Positions 50,435 to 59,290 of a stretch of DNA of 64,000 bases are shown here, in pieces. Numbering within the stretch: the stretch's first letter is position 1; every line of letters begins with the position of its first letter. The position numbers and the translations under genes were made by a program. Below the pieces are notes generated by a model. That model was not told where the DNA came from. It searched no databases and saw only the letters and a program-made list of their open reading frames with translations. This DNA is from DASUKM01 sp036278735. GTDB taxonomy: Bacteria; Acidobacteriota; Vicinamibacteria; Vicinamibacterales; 2-12-FULL-66-21. Location: assembly GCA_036278735.1 (NCBI GenBank), contig DASUKM010000005.1, forward strand, positions 22,604 to 86,603. Reading direction: 5' to 3'.

Positions 50435-53068
50435 TCAGTTTCGCAGCCCGGACATCCAGTTCAGCACGACCGACGCGGGCTGGTCCCCTTGTGTGGCGCG
50501 CGGGGCAAGAACAAGGAAGCGCTGCCCGTCGGCCGACGGCCGGTACACGCCGCGCGCGACCGACGCGGAAAACCGCGTTTCGAACAGCGCGGCGGGGGTG
50601 CCCGCCACGAACGACGCGCCAAGCGTCACCGGCACCGCCATGATGTTGCGTCCCGCCCGGTAGAACAGCTCCTTGCCGTCGCGGCTCCAGTAGGGTTCGA
50701 CCCCGCCGTTCGTGGAAATCTGCCATTTGTGCCGCGGCTGGGGAAACTCCTGCACGTAGATCTCCGCGCGGCCGGACTCGTTCGACTGGTACGCGATGTA
50801 CTGACCGTCCGGCGAGAACGTGGCCCAGAGCTCGGAGAACCTCGTCGCGACGATGGGGATCGATTTGCGATCCCCTTGCATGGGCAACGCCCGGATGTCC
50901 CATCCGGCCACATCCTTCCCCCGCACCGTGTAGAGCAGATACTTGCCGTCCGGCGACCAGTCCGACACATACTTTTGGTCGGGATCGACGAGCAGGGCCT
51001 CCGGGTCCTTCGTCCCGGACGCATCCTTCGAGTACAGATCGCCCGGGCCTTTCGCTCTGGATGTGTAGACGATGCTCCGGCCGTCGGGCGACCAGATCGC
51101 GTCGACGTTGGTGGTCGGCCCGAACGTGAAGCGCGACGACACGCCGCGCGTCAGGTCGCGGATCCAGACGTCGTCCTTGCCTCCATCCGTGCCGACGTCG
51201 TACACGAGGTGCGTACGATCGGGCGAGAGCCACGTATCGTGGTAGTCGGCCGGCGCGTCCATCGCCGGCGTCTCCTTGCCGTTGCGATCGATCCAGACGA
51301 GGCGGGATCCCGTCAGCTCGCCTCCGCGGTACACCAGCACGCCGGTGCGCGACACGGAAAACGAGGCCAGACCGACGGTATCGGTCCCGAGCCCTTCCCC
51401 GAGCGGCACCGGGTCCCCGGAGAGCGTCTGCGTGTCCGGGTCGAACTTCTGCGCGACGAGCGTCTGCTCACGGACGAACAGCAGGTACCCCGGCGCGGCG
51501 TACGCCACCCTGGTCGTCGTCCTGAAGAGCGTCTTGCTCGTGGTCGAGCCGAGCAGGCCGACGTTCAAAGCCATGTCTCCGCCGACGTCAGCGCCCGTCG
51601 CGCCCGCGCCGGCGACGGTGTAGAGGAAGTGCTTGCCGTCGGGCAGGAACTCGGGCCAACCGGATCCGACCAGCCCACCGGTCTTCCCGGCCTCGAACAC
51701 GAAGGGCTTGCTGACGCCGCCGGCCGCCGAGACTTCGCGCAACGGATCGGTGGCCAGGCCGTCGAACAGGATCACCCCTTCGGGGCTCCAGGATCCGTCG
51801 CCGTCTCCCGAGACGTCGCAGATCGTCTGCGGCGGGCCGCCGGCGACCGCCACCTTCTTCATCTTGCCGGCGGCAATGAATCCGACGAAGCGGCTGTCGG
51901 GCGACCAGAACGGCCGGAACACACCCTCCGTGCCGGGCAGCGGCCGCACCTCGATCGAGTCCATCGGTCGAAGCCAGAGCATGCGCTGCCCACCCGAATC
52001 GGCCGCGAACACGATGTTGCGTCCGTCGGGCGAGATCACGGGCGGACTCGCGTTCTGCACGGCGGCCGGAAGCGTGAGCGGGAAGCGTACGATCGGCGCG
52101 GGCTGCGGCGCGCGCCTGACCCAGGCGACCGCGAACGCGATCGCCGCGACGCTCGCCAGACCACAGGCCGCCCACGCCAGCTTCTCCCGCACGCGACGGC
52201 GTCCGCTGACGATAGCAGGCAGGCCGGCCTTCGATCCACCCTGCAGCACCCAGGACAATTCCGCCGCAACGTCCCGGGCCGACTGCCAGCGGTCTTCGGG
52301 ATCTTTCGCGAGGCATCGCGAGACGATGCGATCGAGCGCCGGAGGGGTCAGCGGGATCAGTTCCTCGATCGGCCGCGGCGTCGTCGCCAGGACGGCCGCC
52401 ATGACGCTCGACGAGGTCTGCCCGTCGAACGCGCGCGTCCCCGTCAGGAGCTCATAGAGCACGCAGCCGAACGCGAAGATGTCGGTCCGGGCATCCACCT
52501 CGCGTGCCTCGATCTGCTCGGGCGCCATGAACTGCGGCGTCCCGACGACCGTGTGCGTCCCGGTGAGCGCCGCGACAGTCGCCTGCTCCACCGCGCCGGC
52601 GGCGGCCGCCGCCACCGAAGAGGTCGCGGCGAGCTTCGCGAGGCCGAAGTCGAGCAGCTTGATGCCCTGCTTCGTCACCAGGATGTTTGCCGGTTTGAGA
52701 TCGCGGTGCACGATCCCCTTGCGGTGCGCGGCGTGGAGCGCCTCGCAGATCTGGATGCCGTAGGTGACCGCCTGCTCGACAGGCAGGGGGCCGGCGATCG
52801 GCGTCCCCTCGATGAACTCCATCACGAGATAGCCGCTGCCGTCGTGATGGCCGATGTCGTACAGCGTGCAGATGTTGGGATGATTCAGCGCGGAGATGGC
52901 GTGCGCTTCGCGTTCGAAGCGCTCCGTGAACGCCCCCTTCAGCGTCTTGACCGCGACGTCGCGATCGAGCCGGACGTCGCGCGCGCGGTAAACGTCCCCC
53001 ATGCCGCCCGATCCCGCCGGACCGATGATTTCGTAGTGATCGACCCGGGTGCCCGACGTCATGGTCAT
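50435..53068 (-). CDS. Ser/Thr protein kinase with TolB/WD40-like beta-propeller (kinase A)
   Basis: An 877-residue Hanks-type kinase. Residues about 12-280 form the kinase domain (GSGGMGDVYRARD, AVKTLKG, IVHRDLKPANIL, LLDFGLAKL, GTPQFMAPEQ). A membrane helix (LAWAACGLASVAAIAFAVAWV) near residues 300-320 leads to a periplasmic propeller of PD40-type blades (SPDGRNIVFAADSGG, SPDGQYIAYQSNESG). This architecture is typical of Acidobacteriota. The ligand of the propeller and the kinase substrates are unknown. It is divergent from a second kinase gene, with a consensus TATAAT 8 bp before its ATG. Confidence 0.92.
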   Translation of the reverse strand: MTMTSGTRVDHYEIIGPAGSGGMGDVYRARDVRLDRDVAVKTLKGAFTERFEREAHAISALNHPNICTLYDIGHHDGSGYLVMEFIEGTPIAGPLPVEQAVTYGIQICEALHAAHRKGIVHRDLKPANILVTKQGIKLLDFGLAKLAATSSVAAAAAGAVEQATVAALTGTHTVVGTPQFMAPEQIEAREVDARTDIFAFGCVLYELLTGTRAFDGQTSSSVMAAVLATTPRPIEELIPLTPPALDRIVSRCLAKDPEDRWQSARDVAAELSWVLQGGSKAGLPAIVSGRRRVREKLAWAACGLASVAAIAFAVAWVRRAPQPAPIVRFPLTLPAAVQNASPPVISPDGRNIVFAADSGGQRMLWLRPMDSIEVRPLPGTEGVFRPFWSPDSRFVGFIAAGKMKKVAVAGGPPQTICDVSGDGDGSWSPEGVILFDGLATDPLREVSAAGGVSKPFVFEAGKTGGLVGSGWPEFLPDGKHFLYTVAGAGATGADVGGDMALNVGLLGSTTSKTLFRTTTRVAYAAPGYLLFVREQTLVAQKFDPDTQTLSGDPVPLGEGLGTDTVGLASFSVSRTGVLVYRGGELTGSRLVWIDRNGKETPAMDAPADYHDTWLSPDRTHLVYDVGTDGGKDDVWIRDLTRGVSSRFTFGPTTNVDAIWSPDGRSIVYTSRAKGPGDLYSKDASGTKDPEALLVDPDQKYVSDWSPDGKYLLYTVRGKDVAGWDIRALPMQGDRKSIPIVATRFSELWATFSPDGQYIAYQSNESGRAEIYVQEFPQPRHKWQISTNGGVEPYWSRDGKELFYRAGRNIMAVPVTLGASFVAGTPAALFETRFSASVARGVYRPSADGQRFLVLAPRATQGDQPASVVLNWMSGLRN

Positions 53069-53076
53069 GCGCGCGG

Positions 53077-53082
53077 ATTATA
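53077..53082 (-). promoter_or_regulatory. -10 box (TATAAT) 8 bp before the kinase A start
   Basis: A perfect TATAAT on the minus strand is followed by CCGCGCGC and the ATG at 53068. Initiation 7-8 nt downstream of the -10 would fall at the start codon, giving a leaderless mRNA. Confidence 0.6.
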
Positions 53083-53265
53083 CGCGTCTTCCGCCCGCGT
53101 GAAGGTCGCTCATGCTCGCCCCCCGTATATATGACCGGATGCGTTTGCCGCAGCCGACGCCGTTGGGGCCGCAACCGGCTACAATGCGCACCGCATGCCA
53201 CCGCGCGCCGGTCTCCGCCCCGTTTGTCGCCAGCGCTCGTCGCGGCTCGCTGACGTCCCTGTTCG

Positions 53266-56112
53266 ATGCACCCGATGATTGGCTCGACCGCCGGCTCCTA
53301 TCAGTTCCTCTCGAAGCTCGGCGAAGGCGGGATGGGCGAGGTCTACCGCGCCCGCGACCTGAAGCTCGGGCGCATCGTCGCGATCAAAGTGCTGCCCGAC
53401 GCGCTGGCCGGCGACCCCGAACGCATCGCGCGGTTCGAACGTGAAGCGCGCGCGCTCGCCGCATTGAATCATCCGAACGTCGCCACGCTGTACGGCCTCG
53501 AGACGGTGCCGTCCGGGACGCACGGCCACCTGCTCGTCATGGAACTCGTCGAGGGTGAGACGCTCGCGGACCGGCTGGCGCGCGGGCCGATCCCGCTCGA
53601 GGAGGCCGTGACGCTTGCCCGGCAGATCGCCGAGGGACTGGAAGCGGCGCACGAACGCGGCATCGTGCACCGCGACCTGAAGCCCGCCAACATCAAGATC
53701 ACGCCCGACGGGCAGGTGAAGCTGCTGGACTTCGGGCTCGCCAAGGCCATGGAATCGGATGGGGGGCCGGACCCGCGCGGCAACCTCGACCTGGCCAACT
53801 CTCCCACGTTCACCCGCCTTCGCCAAGGCTTCGGCGCGGCAGGCCCACGCCAAGGCTTCGGCGCGGCAGGCTCGCGCCAAGGCGGAGGCGGGGCGGACGC
53901 CGGGTACGCGGATCCGGGCCTGGGTACGGCAGTCGGCGTGATCATGGGCACCGCCGCGTACATGTCGCCCGAACAGGCACGCGGCTTCCCCGCCGACCAC
54001 CGCAGCGACATCTTCTCGTTCGGCATCGTGCTCTACGAGATGCTGACCGCGCGGCGGTTGTTCGACGGGGACACGCTGTCGGACATTCTGGCCGGCGTGA
54101 TCGCGCGCGACCCCGACCTCTCCGGGCTCGATCCGATGTGGAATCCGCGGCTGCCGGATCTGATTCGGCGCTGCCTCGCCAAGTCGCCGAAGAAACGCTG
54201 GCAGGCGATCGGGGACGCCCGCGCCGAGCTCGAGATCATCGCCGCGGCGCCGCGCGTCTCTCCTGCGATTCCCACGGCGGCCGCGCACGCGCCACGCTGG
54301 CGACGGGCGCTGCCGCTGGCGGCGCTCGGAGTCGCGCTGATCGCGGTCGCCGGCCTCGTGTGGCGCGGCCGCCCGGCTGCCCCCGCGGACGCGGTCACGA
54401 GATTCTCGATCGTACTGGCGGACGGGCAGCAGTTCGGGGGCACCCAGCGAAGCGTCCTGGCGCTCAGCCACGACGGCCGCCTGCTCGCCTTCACCGCCGG
54501 ACCGCCGCGAAACCTGTGGGTGCGCCCGATGGACGCGCTCGACGTGCACCCCGTCAAGGGGAGCGAAGGGGACGCGTGGCCGACCGGTCCGGTGTTTTCT
54601 CCCGACGACCTGTCGCTCGCGTACTGGAACCCGGCGGACCAGACGATCGACCGCGTTCCCGTGGCTGGCGGCGCGCCGTTGACGCTGTGCGCGACGGAAC
54701 TGCCGTCCGGGATGACGTGGTCGGCCAGCGGCCTCGTGTTCGCCAACACTGAAGGCATCTTCCGCGTCGCCGACGGGGGCGGGCAGCCGGATTTGCTGAT
54801 CAAGGGCACCCCGGGCGAGTTGGCGTTCGAGCCCCAGCTGCTGCCGGACGGCCGGACGGTGCTCTTCACCACCGCCGACGCGGTCGGCGGAAGCGAGCGC
54901 TGGGATGCGGGCACGATCGTGGTGCAAACGGTCGGGCGCAGCGACCGCCAGACGCTGATCGATCAAGCCACCGACGCCCGCTACGTCGCCAGCGGTCACC
55001 TGCTGTTCGCGCGCGGCGGCGCGCTCTACGCCCAGCGGTTCGACGCCGCCACCCGCACCCTCAGCGGGGCCGCCGTACCCGTCATCGAAGGCGTGATGCG
55101 CGGGACGGGAACCTATGGATCCGGCACGCTGGATCTCGCGGTGTCGGACCAGGGCACGCTCGCCTACCTGCCGGGTCCTCTGACGCCCATCGGCGCCAGC
55201 GCGTCGATGGCGCGCTTCGATCTCGCGGGCGCTTCGCAGCCCCTGGGGCTGCCGCCCGGCTCCTACCAGGCGCCGCGCCTCTCGCCCGACGGACGCCGGA
55301 TTGCCTTCATCGAGGACGATGGGAGGGACGCGAACGTGTGGGTGTACGGCCTCGACAGCGATCGCGCGCCGCGCCGGCTCACGTTCGTGGGGCACAACCG
55401 CAGCGTCGCGTGGTCGGCTGACAGCCAGTCGATCGCCTACCGATCCGATCGCGACGGCGCGATGGCGATTTATCGTCAGCGCGAGGACGGCACCGGCGCC
55501 CCCGAACGCCTGACCGTCCCCGCCAGGCAGACGTGGGACGTCCCGCTGTCGTTCAGCCCGGACGGTGAGTGGCTGCTCTTCGATCGCGTGGCCGGCGGGC
55601 GCACGACGCTGTGGGCCTTGTCGCTGCGCGAGCGGCGCGCCGCGCGCTTCGGAACCGTCGAATCCTCGCAGTTGACCGGCGCCGTGTTTGCCCCCGACGG
55701 CAAATGGGTCGCGTACGCGGCGCGCCAGATCGGGCGCCAGAACCAGGTCTTCGTCGAGCCGTTCCCGGCGACCGGCGCCAAGTATCTGGTCTCCGGCACC
55801 GGAGAGGACGCCCATCATCCGGTCTGGGCCCCCGACGGGACGGCGATCTTCTACACGCCCGGCCCGGGCACCCGAATCACGCGCGTGCCGGTCACGTTGA
55901 CGCCGTCGGTCTCCTTCGGCGCCGCGTCCGTGCTGCCGCGCCCGTTCGCCAACCTCGCCGGCAGTTCCGATCGGCCGTACGACGTCGCGCGCGACGGCAC
56001 GCACTTCCTGAGCGTGACGGATCCGATCGTCTCGAACAAAGGCCTGCGGTCGATCACGGTCGTGACGCACTGGTTCGAGGAGTTGAACGCGCGGGTCAGC
56101 GCCCAGCGCTGA
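53266..56112 (+). CDS. Ser/Thr protein kinase with TolB/WD40-like beta-propeller (kinase B)
   Basis: A 948-residue relative of kinase A. Kinase motifs are GEGGMGEVYRARD, AIKVLPD, IVHRDLKPANIKI, LLDFGLAKAM and GTAAYMSPEQARG. Between DFG and the GTAAYMSPE segment the protein carries an extra insert of about 40 residues with three 9-residue repeats (RQGFGAAGP type), directly in the activation segment. A membrane helix (ALPLAALGVALIAVAGLVW) and a PD40-type propeller follow. The ATG at 53266 is used; MIGSTAG nine bases later is an alternative. TACAAT lies about 80 bp upstream. Confidence 0.92.
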   Translation: MHPMIGSTAGSYQFLSKLGEGGMGEVYRARDLKLGRIVAIKVLPDALAGDPERIARFEREARALAALNHPNVATLYGLETVPSGTHGHLLVMELVEGETLADRLARGPIPLEEAVTLARQIAEGLEAAHERGIVHRDLKPANIKITPDGQVKLLDFGLAKAMESDGGPDPRGNLDLANSPTFTRLRQGFGAAGPRQGFGAAGSRQGGGGADAGYADPGLGTAVGVIMGTAAYMSPEQARGFPADHRSDIFSFGIVLYEMLTARRLFDGDTLSDILAGVIARDPDLSGLDPMWNPRLPDLIRRCLAKSPKKRWQAIGDARAELEIIAAAPRVSPAIPTAAAHAPRWRRALPLAALGVALIAVAGLVWRGRPAAPADAVTRFSIVLADGQQFGGTQRSVLALSHDGRLLAFTAGPPRNLWVRPMDALDVHPVKGSEGDAWPTGPVFSPDDLSLAYWNPADQTIDRVPVAGGAPLTLCATELPSGMTWSASGLVFANTEGIFRVADGGGQPDLLIKGTPGELAFEPQLLPDGRTVLFTTADAVGGSERWDAGTIVVQTVGRSDRQTLIDQATDARYVASGHLLFARGGALYAQRFDAATRTLSGAAVPVIEGVMRGTGTYGSGTLDLAVSDQGTLAYLPGPLTPIGASASMARFDLAGASQPLGLPPGSYQAPRLSPDGRRIAFIEDDGRDANVWVYGLDSDRAPRRLTFVGHNRSVAWSADSQSIAYRSDRDGAMAIYRQREDGTGAPERLTVPARQTWDVPLSFSPDGEWLLFDRVAGGRTTLWALSLRERRAARFGTVESSQLTGAVFAPDGKWVAYAARQIGRQNQVFVEPFPATGAKYLVSGTGEDAHHPVWAPDGTAIFYTPGPGTRITRVPVTLTPSVSFGAASVLPRPFANLAGSSDRPYDVARDGTHFLSVTDPIVSNKGLRSITVVTHWFEELNARVSAQR
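53821..53901. repeat. Three 27-bp repeats inside the kinase B activation segment
   Basis: CGCCAAGGCTTCGGCGCGGC starts at 53821 and 53848, and a diverged copy at 53875. Each unit is 27 bp (nine codons), so the frame is kept. The reverse complement of the unit's core is found in the non-coding gap near 3820-3843, so this is probably a mobile or slippage-prone repeat family that can enter genes. Confidence 0.85.
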
Positions 56113-56139
56113 ACGCCACCTCCGGTCCGTGCGGCAGGC

Positions 56140-57789
56140 CTAGGGGCGGCCGCCGGACTCCGTCGCGAACCGCTTGAAGAAGCTGTCGGGATTCCACGTC
56201 GGCCGGGCCGGGTCGTCGGCCACGCGTTCCAGCAGTCCGAGAATCACGCGGTCGAAGGTCGCCGCCGCTTCGGTGTCCACCGGCTGCTTCAGGTCGTCGT
56301 TCGGCTTGTGGTACACGTCGCGCACCCAGTCGCGACGGATCTGCTCCTGCGGAGATCCGAACTCGTAGCCGAACTTGAAGGCCAGCGACGGAATGCCGCG
56401 GCGGATGAAGCTGTACTGATCGCTGCGGATGAAGCGGTTCTGCTCCGGTTCCCGATCGGTCTGCACGTCGACGCCGACCGCCTTCGCCGCCGCCGCCACC
56501 GTCCGTCCCAGCGACGACTCCGTCAAGCCCTGCACCTCGATCACTTTCAGCGGATACAGCGGCAGGAACATGTCGAGGTTGATGTCGGCCACGAGGCTGT
56601 CGAAGGGCACCGTGGGATGCGCCGCGAAGTACTTCGAACCCAGCTCCCCTTTCTCTTCCGCCGTCTGCGTCATGAAGAGGATGGAGCGTTTCGGCTTCGC
56701 CCCCGACGCCTTCAACAGCCGCGCGATCTCGATCACCGACGCCACGCCCGACGCGTCGTCCATCGCGCCGTTGTAGATGTCGTCGCCGTTCAGCGGACGG
56801 CCGACGCCGAGGTGATCGAGGTGGGCCGACATCACGACGTACTCGTGCTTCAGCCGCGGATCCGAGCCTTCGTAGATGCCGATGACGTTCTCGGAGTCGA
56901 TCGCGGCACGCGTCTCGGTCGCGTGGGCGCGCAGCGTACCGGGCAGCGCAAATCGCGGCAGCGGCTTCTTGTCGGCGACGAGCGCGTCGAGTTCCTCGAC
57001 GGTGTGCCCCGTGCCGGCCAGCAGCTTCTCCGCCCCGCGGCGCGTCATCGAGATCGAGACGGCCTCGCCGGCCTGATCCTGCAGAGCGCGATCGGCCAGC
57101 ACGATGCTGGGTCGCGGCGGCTGTCCGCCCCGGCCGCGGGCCGCCCCGCCGCGTCCTGCGCCAGCGGCGCCGCGTCCGCCTCGCGCGGGGCCAGCGCCGG
57201 GACGCGGCCGCGGATTGGGAAGCGTCGCGATCCCGATCGCACCCGCCTTCCGCAGCACCGCCCAGCGCTCGCCGGCGGACCCGACGTGCGACTTCACGTT
57301 GTCGGAGGCATCCATCGGGGCCATCGCGTTCACGTAGACCGCGATCGTGCCGTGCAGATCGAGTCCCGCCAGGTCGTCCCACTTCGCCTCGGGGACCGAC
57401 AGGCCGTAGCCGACGAACACCATCGGGGCTTCGATCGAGCCGTTCAATTCGCCGCGGGCGCTGAGCGAGGCATCCTCCCCCATCGTCAAGGGCTGCGCCT
57501 GCCCGTCGCGCACGAGCGTGAGCGTCGAATCAGCGGGCACGAGCGTGCGCGACTCCAGCTCGACGGGCTGGCGATAACCCGCGGTGCCGCCCGGCGTCAG
57601 GCCAATGTCCTTGAACTGCGCTTCGACGTAGCCGGCGGCTTGCTCGAACCCCGGCGTCCCGACGTTGCGCCCCTGCAGCGCGTCCGATGCCAGGAACTCG
57701 ACGTGCTTCCACCAGCGCTGCCCTTCCGCGGCGGGATCCTGCAGCACGAGCGCGACGGCCAGGGCGACGAACACATATCGGAGCTTCAT
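56140..57789 (-). CDS. Secreted M28-family zinc peptidase
   Basis: The 549-residue protein starts with a signal peptide (KLRYVFVALAVALVLQDPAAEG). It has a PA-type inserted domain containing a Gly/Arg/Pro-rich run (about residues 200-228) and an M28 catalytic domain with ligands in SAHLDHLG, GAMDDASGVA, TAEEKGELGS, ADINLDM and YHKPNDD. It is probably a periplasmic aminopeptidase. The ATG at 57789 is chosen; TACAAT is 11 bp upstream. It lies downstream of a 104-bp palindrome that separates it from the cyclase gene. Confidence 0.92.
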   Translation of the reverse strand: MKLRYVFVALAVALVLQDPAAEGQRWWKHVEFLASDALQGRNVGTPGFEQAAGYVEAQFKDIGLTPGGTAGYRQPVELESRTLVPADSTLTLVRDGQAQPLTMGEDASLSARGELNGSIEAPMVFVGYGLSVPEAKWDDLAGLDLHGTIAVYVNAMAPMDASDNVKSHVGSAGERWAVLRKAGAIGIATLPNPRPRPGAGPARGGRGAAGAGRGGAARGRGGQPPRPSIVLADRALQDQAGEAVSISMTRRGAEKLLAGTGHTVEELDALVADKKPLPRFALPGTLRAHATETRAAIDSENVIGIYEGSDPRLKHEYVVMSAHLDHLGVGRPLNGDDIYNGAMDDASGVASVIEIARLLKASGAKPKRSILFMTQTAEEKGELGSKYFAAHPTVPFDSLVADINLDMFLPLYPLKVIEVQGLTESSLGRTVAAAAKAVGVDVQTDREPEQNRFIRSDQYSFIRRGIPSLAFKFGYEFGSPQEQIRRDWVRDVYHKPNDDLKQPVDTEAAATFDRVILGLLERVADDPARPTWNPDSFFKRFATESGGRP

Positions 57790-57800
57790 GATGAGGTGGG

Positions 57801-57806
57801 ATTGTA
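57801..57806 (-). promoter_or_regulatory. -10 box (TACAAT) of the M28 peptidase gene
   Basis: TACAAT on the minus strand, followed by CCCACC, lies 11 bp before the ATG at 57789 and 11 bp inside the end of the large palindrome. The predicted leader is about 4 nt. Confidence 0.45.
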
Positions 57807-57816
57807 TCCGCAACTC

Positions 57817-57920
57817 CCGGGGTCAGATCTTGTTCTTTGCATCAATGTCCTCGACAGAGGGCACCTAATAGGGTGCCCTCTGTCGAGGACGATCGTGCAA
57901 AGAACAAGATCTGACCCCGG
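57817..57920. mobile_element. 104-bp near-perfect palindrome (REP/MITE-like element)
   Basis: Outer arms of 25 bp (57817-57841 and 57896-57920, ends CCGGGGTCAGATC and GATCTGACCCCGG) pair perfectly. Inner arms of 19 bp (57847-57865 and 57872-57890) also pair perfectly. They are separated by a 5-base internal loop and closed by TAATAG. Nothing else in the window matches it. The shape and the GGGGTCAGA ends resemble repetitive extragenic palindromes mobilised by RAYT transposases; that link is an inference. Confidence 0.8.
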
Positions 57921-57929
57921 AATTGCGCG

Positions 57930-58709
57930 TCAGGCCGGCGCGAGCGCAATCACGCGCAGAGGGCTCCCGCTGCCGTTGACGACCTTCAGCGGCGCGGCGA
58001 TCACGATCGCGCCCGTCGGCGGCAACTGATCGAGGTTGCACAGGCTCGCCAGCCCGAACTTGCCGGCGCCGTGCATCGTCGTGTGGTTCGGAAAGGGCGG
58101 ATCGAACGTGCCGGCTTGTCCCGCGTCGGTGCCGATCGTCTCGACGCCCACGCCGAGCACGTCGCGATCGTGCGCCAGCAGCATCGACGTCCGCGCATCG
58201 AATCCCGGGCTGTGCGGCCCATCGTCGGCCGCATTGATGAAAGACGCGGGATCGGTGCGGCGACTCCATCCGGTGCGCAGCAGCACCCACGCGCCGCGTG
58301 GGACGCGCCCGTGCTGCGCCTCCCACCCCTCCAGCCGCTCGACGGTCAGCAGGAAGTCGGGATTGCCTGCGACGTCGCTCGTGACGTCGATCACGCACGC
58401 CGGCCCGACGAAGCGCGACGGCGGGATCGTGTCGCACGCATTGTTCGGCAGGTCCTTCCCCGTCACCCAGTGGATCGGCGCGTCGAAGTGCGTGCCGGTG
58501 TGCTCCCCCAGCGACAGGGTGTTCCAGTACCAGGCCGGACCTCTGTCGTCGTACTTCGAAATGACGTCGATCGTGAGGCCCGGCGAGGCCGCGAACATCG
58601 GCGGCAGATCGATCACGGGCGTCGACGGCCCGAGCGGGATCGTCAGATCGACCACCTTCACCGTGCCGCGCGTCAGTTCATCCAGCAATTGGGCCAGCAC
58701 CCTGCTCAT
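57930..58709 (-). CDS. Cyclase-family metal-dependent hydrolase (kynurenine-formamidase-like)
   Basis: A 259-residue protein of the cyclase family (Pfam Cyclase, PF04199). The metal-binding signature is HTGTHFDAPIHW (about residues 65-76), with VVDLTIPLGPSTPV at the N-terminus and GVGVETIGTDAGQ in the C-terminal part. Members open amide or lactone bonds, for example N-formylkynurenine. The ATG at 58709 overlaps the stop of the ThDP beta subunit gene (ATGA), so it belongs to that operon. Substrate unknown. Confidence 0.85.
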   Translation of the reverse strand: MSRVLAQLLDELTRGTVKVVDLTIPLGPSTPVIDLPPMFAASPGLTIDVISKYDDRGPAWYWNTLSLGEHTGTHFDAPIHWVTGKDLPNNACDTIPPSRFVGPACVIDVTSDVAGNPDFLLTVERLEGWEAQHGRVPRGAWVLLRTGWSRRTDPASFINAADDGPHSPGFDARTSMLLAHDRDVLGVGVETIGTDAGQAGTFDPPFPNHTTMHGAGKFGLASLCNLDQLPPTGAIVIAAPLKVVNGSGSPLRVIALAPA

Positions 58710-59290
58710 CGCGCCTCCGCCGCCTTCCTGCTCGCAATCCACCGTTTGAATCGGAACGCGTTCTCCGGCAGATGCAGATCCATGCCGTAATGGCTGGGAC
58801 CGACGGCCGCGACCTTCGCCACGACGACGCCGAGGTCGTTCCGGGCAAACGCCTCGACAGCCGCCTCGCCGAACTCCACCACCGAATCGACGGCGGCGAC
58901 GTGCTCGATGCCGGCCGCGCGCGCGATGCCGGCGAGATCGGTGAGCCCCGACGTCGTGTGCGAATCGAACCCGCCGGTCGACAGCAGGCTGCCGTTGTCG
59001 AAGACGACGTGCACGAGATTCCGCGGCCGGTACCGCGCCAGTGTCGCGAACGTCCCGAGGTTCATCAGGACCGAGCCGTCACCGTCCAGCACGACGACCC
59101 TCTCGTCCGGCAAATGGGTCGCCAGCCCCAGACCGATCGACGAGGCCAGCCCCATGGCGTGCTGCAGATAGAAGAAGTTGTCGCGGTGCCCCAGATCGTA
59201 CAGCTCCTGCGCGCACGCCCCCATGATCGTCACGACGGGCTTGTCGTGCAGCTCGGGATAGAGCATCGCCAGACACTCCGCCCGTTTCAC
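58706..59290 (-). CDS. ThDP-dependent decarboxylase, beta (PP-domain) subunit
   Basis: The 194-residue protein is the ThDP pyrophosphate-binding half. GLASSIGLGLATHLP, then GDGSVLMNLGTF at about residue 70, ends about 30 residues later in FDNGS, the GDG-to-N motif that binds Mg-ThDP. The GTG start overlaps the alpha-subunit stop (GTGA). Size and split arrangement resemble ComE of sulfopyruvate decarboxylase and related phosphonopyruvate-decarboxylase-like enzymes. The substrate is not known. Confidence 0.85.
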   Translation of the reverse strand: MKRAECLAMLYPELHDKPVVTIMGACAQELYDLGHRDNFFYLQHAMGLASSIGLGLATHLPDERVVVLDGDGSVLMNLGTFATLARYRPRNLVHVVFDNGSLLSTGGFDSHTTSGLTDLAGIARAAGIEHVAAVDSVVEFGEAAVEAFARNDLGVVVAKVAAVGPSHYGMDLHLPENAFRFKRWIASRKAAEAR

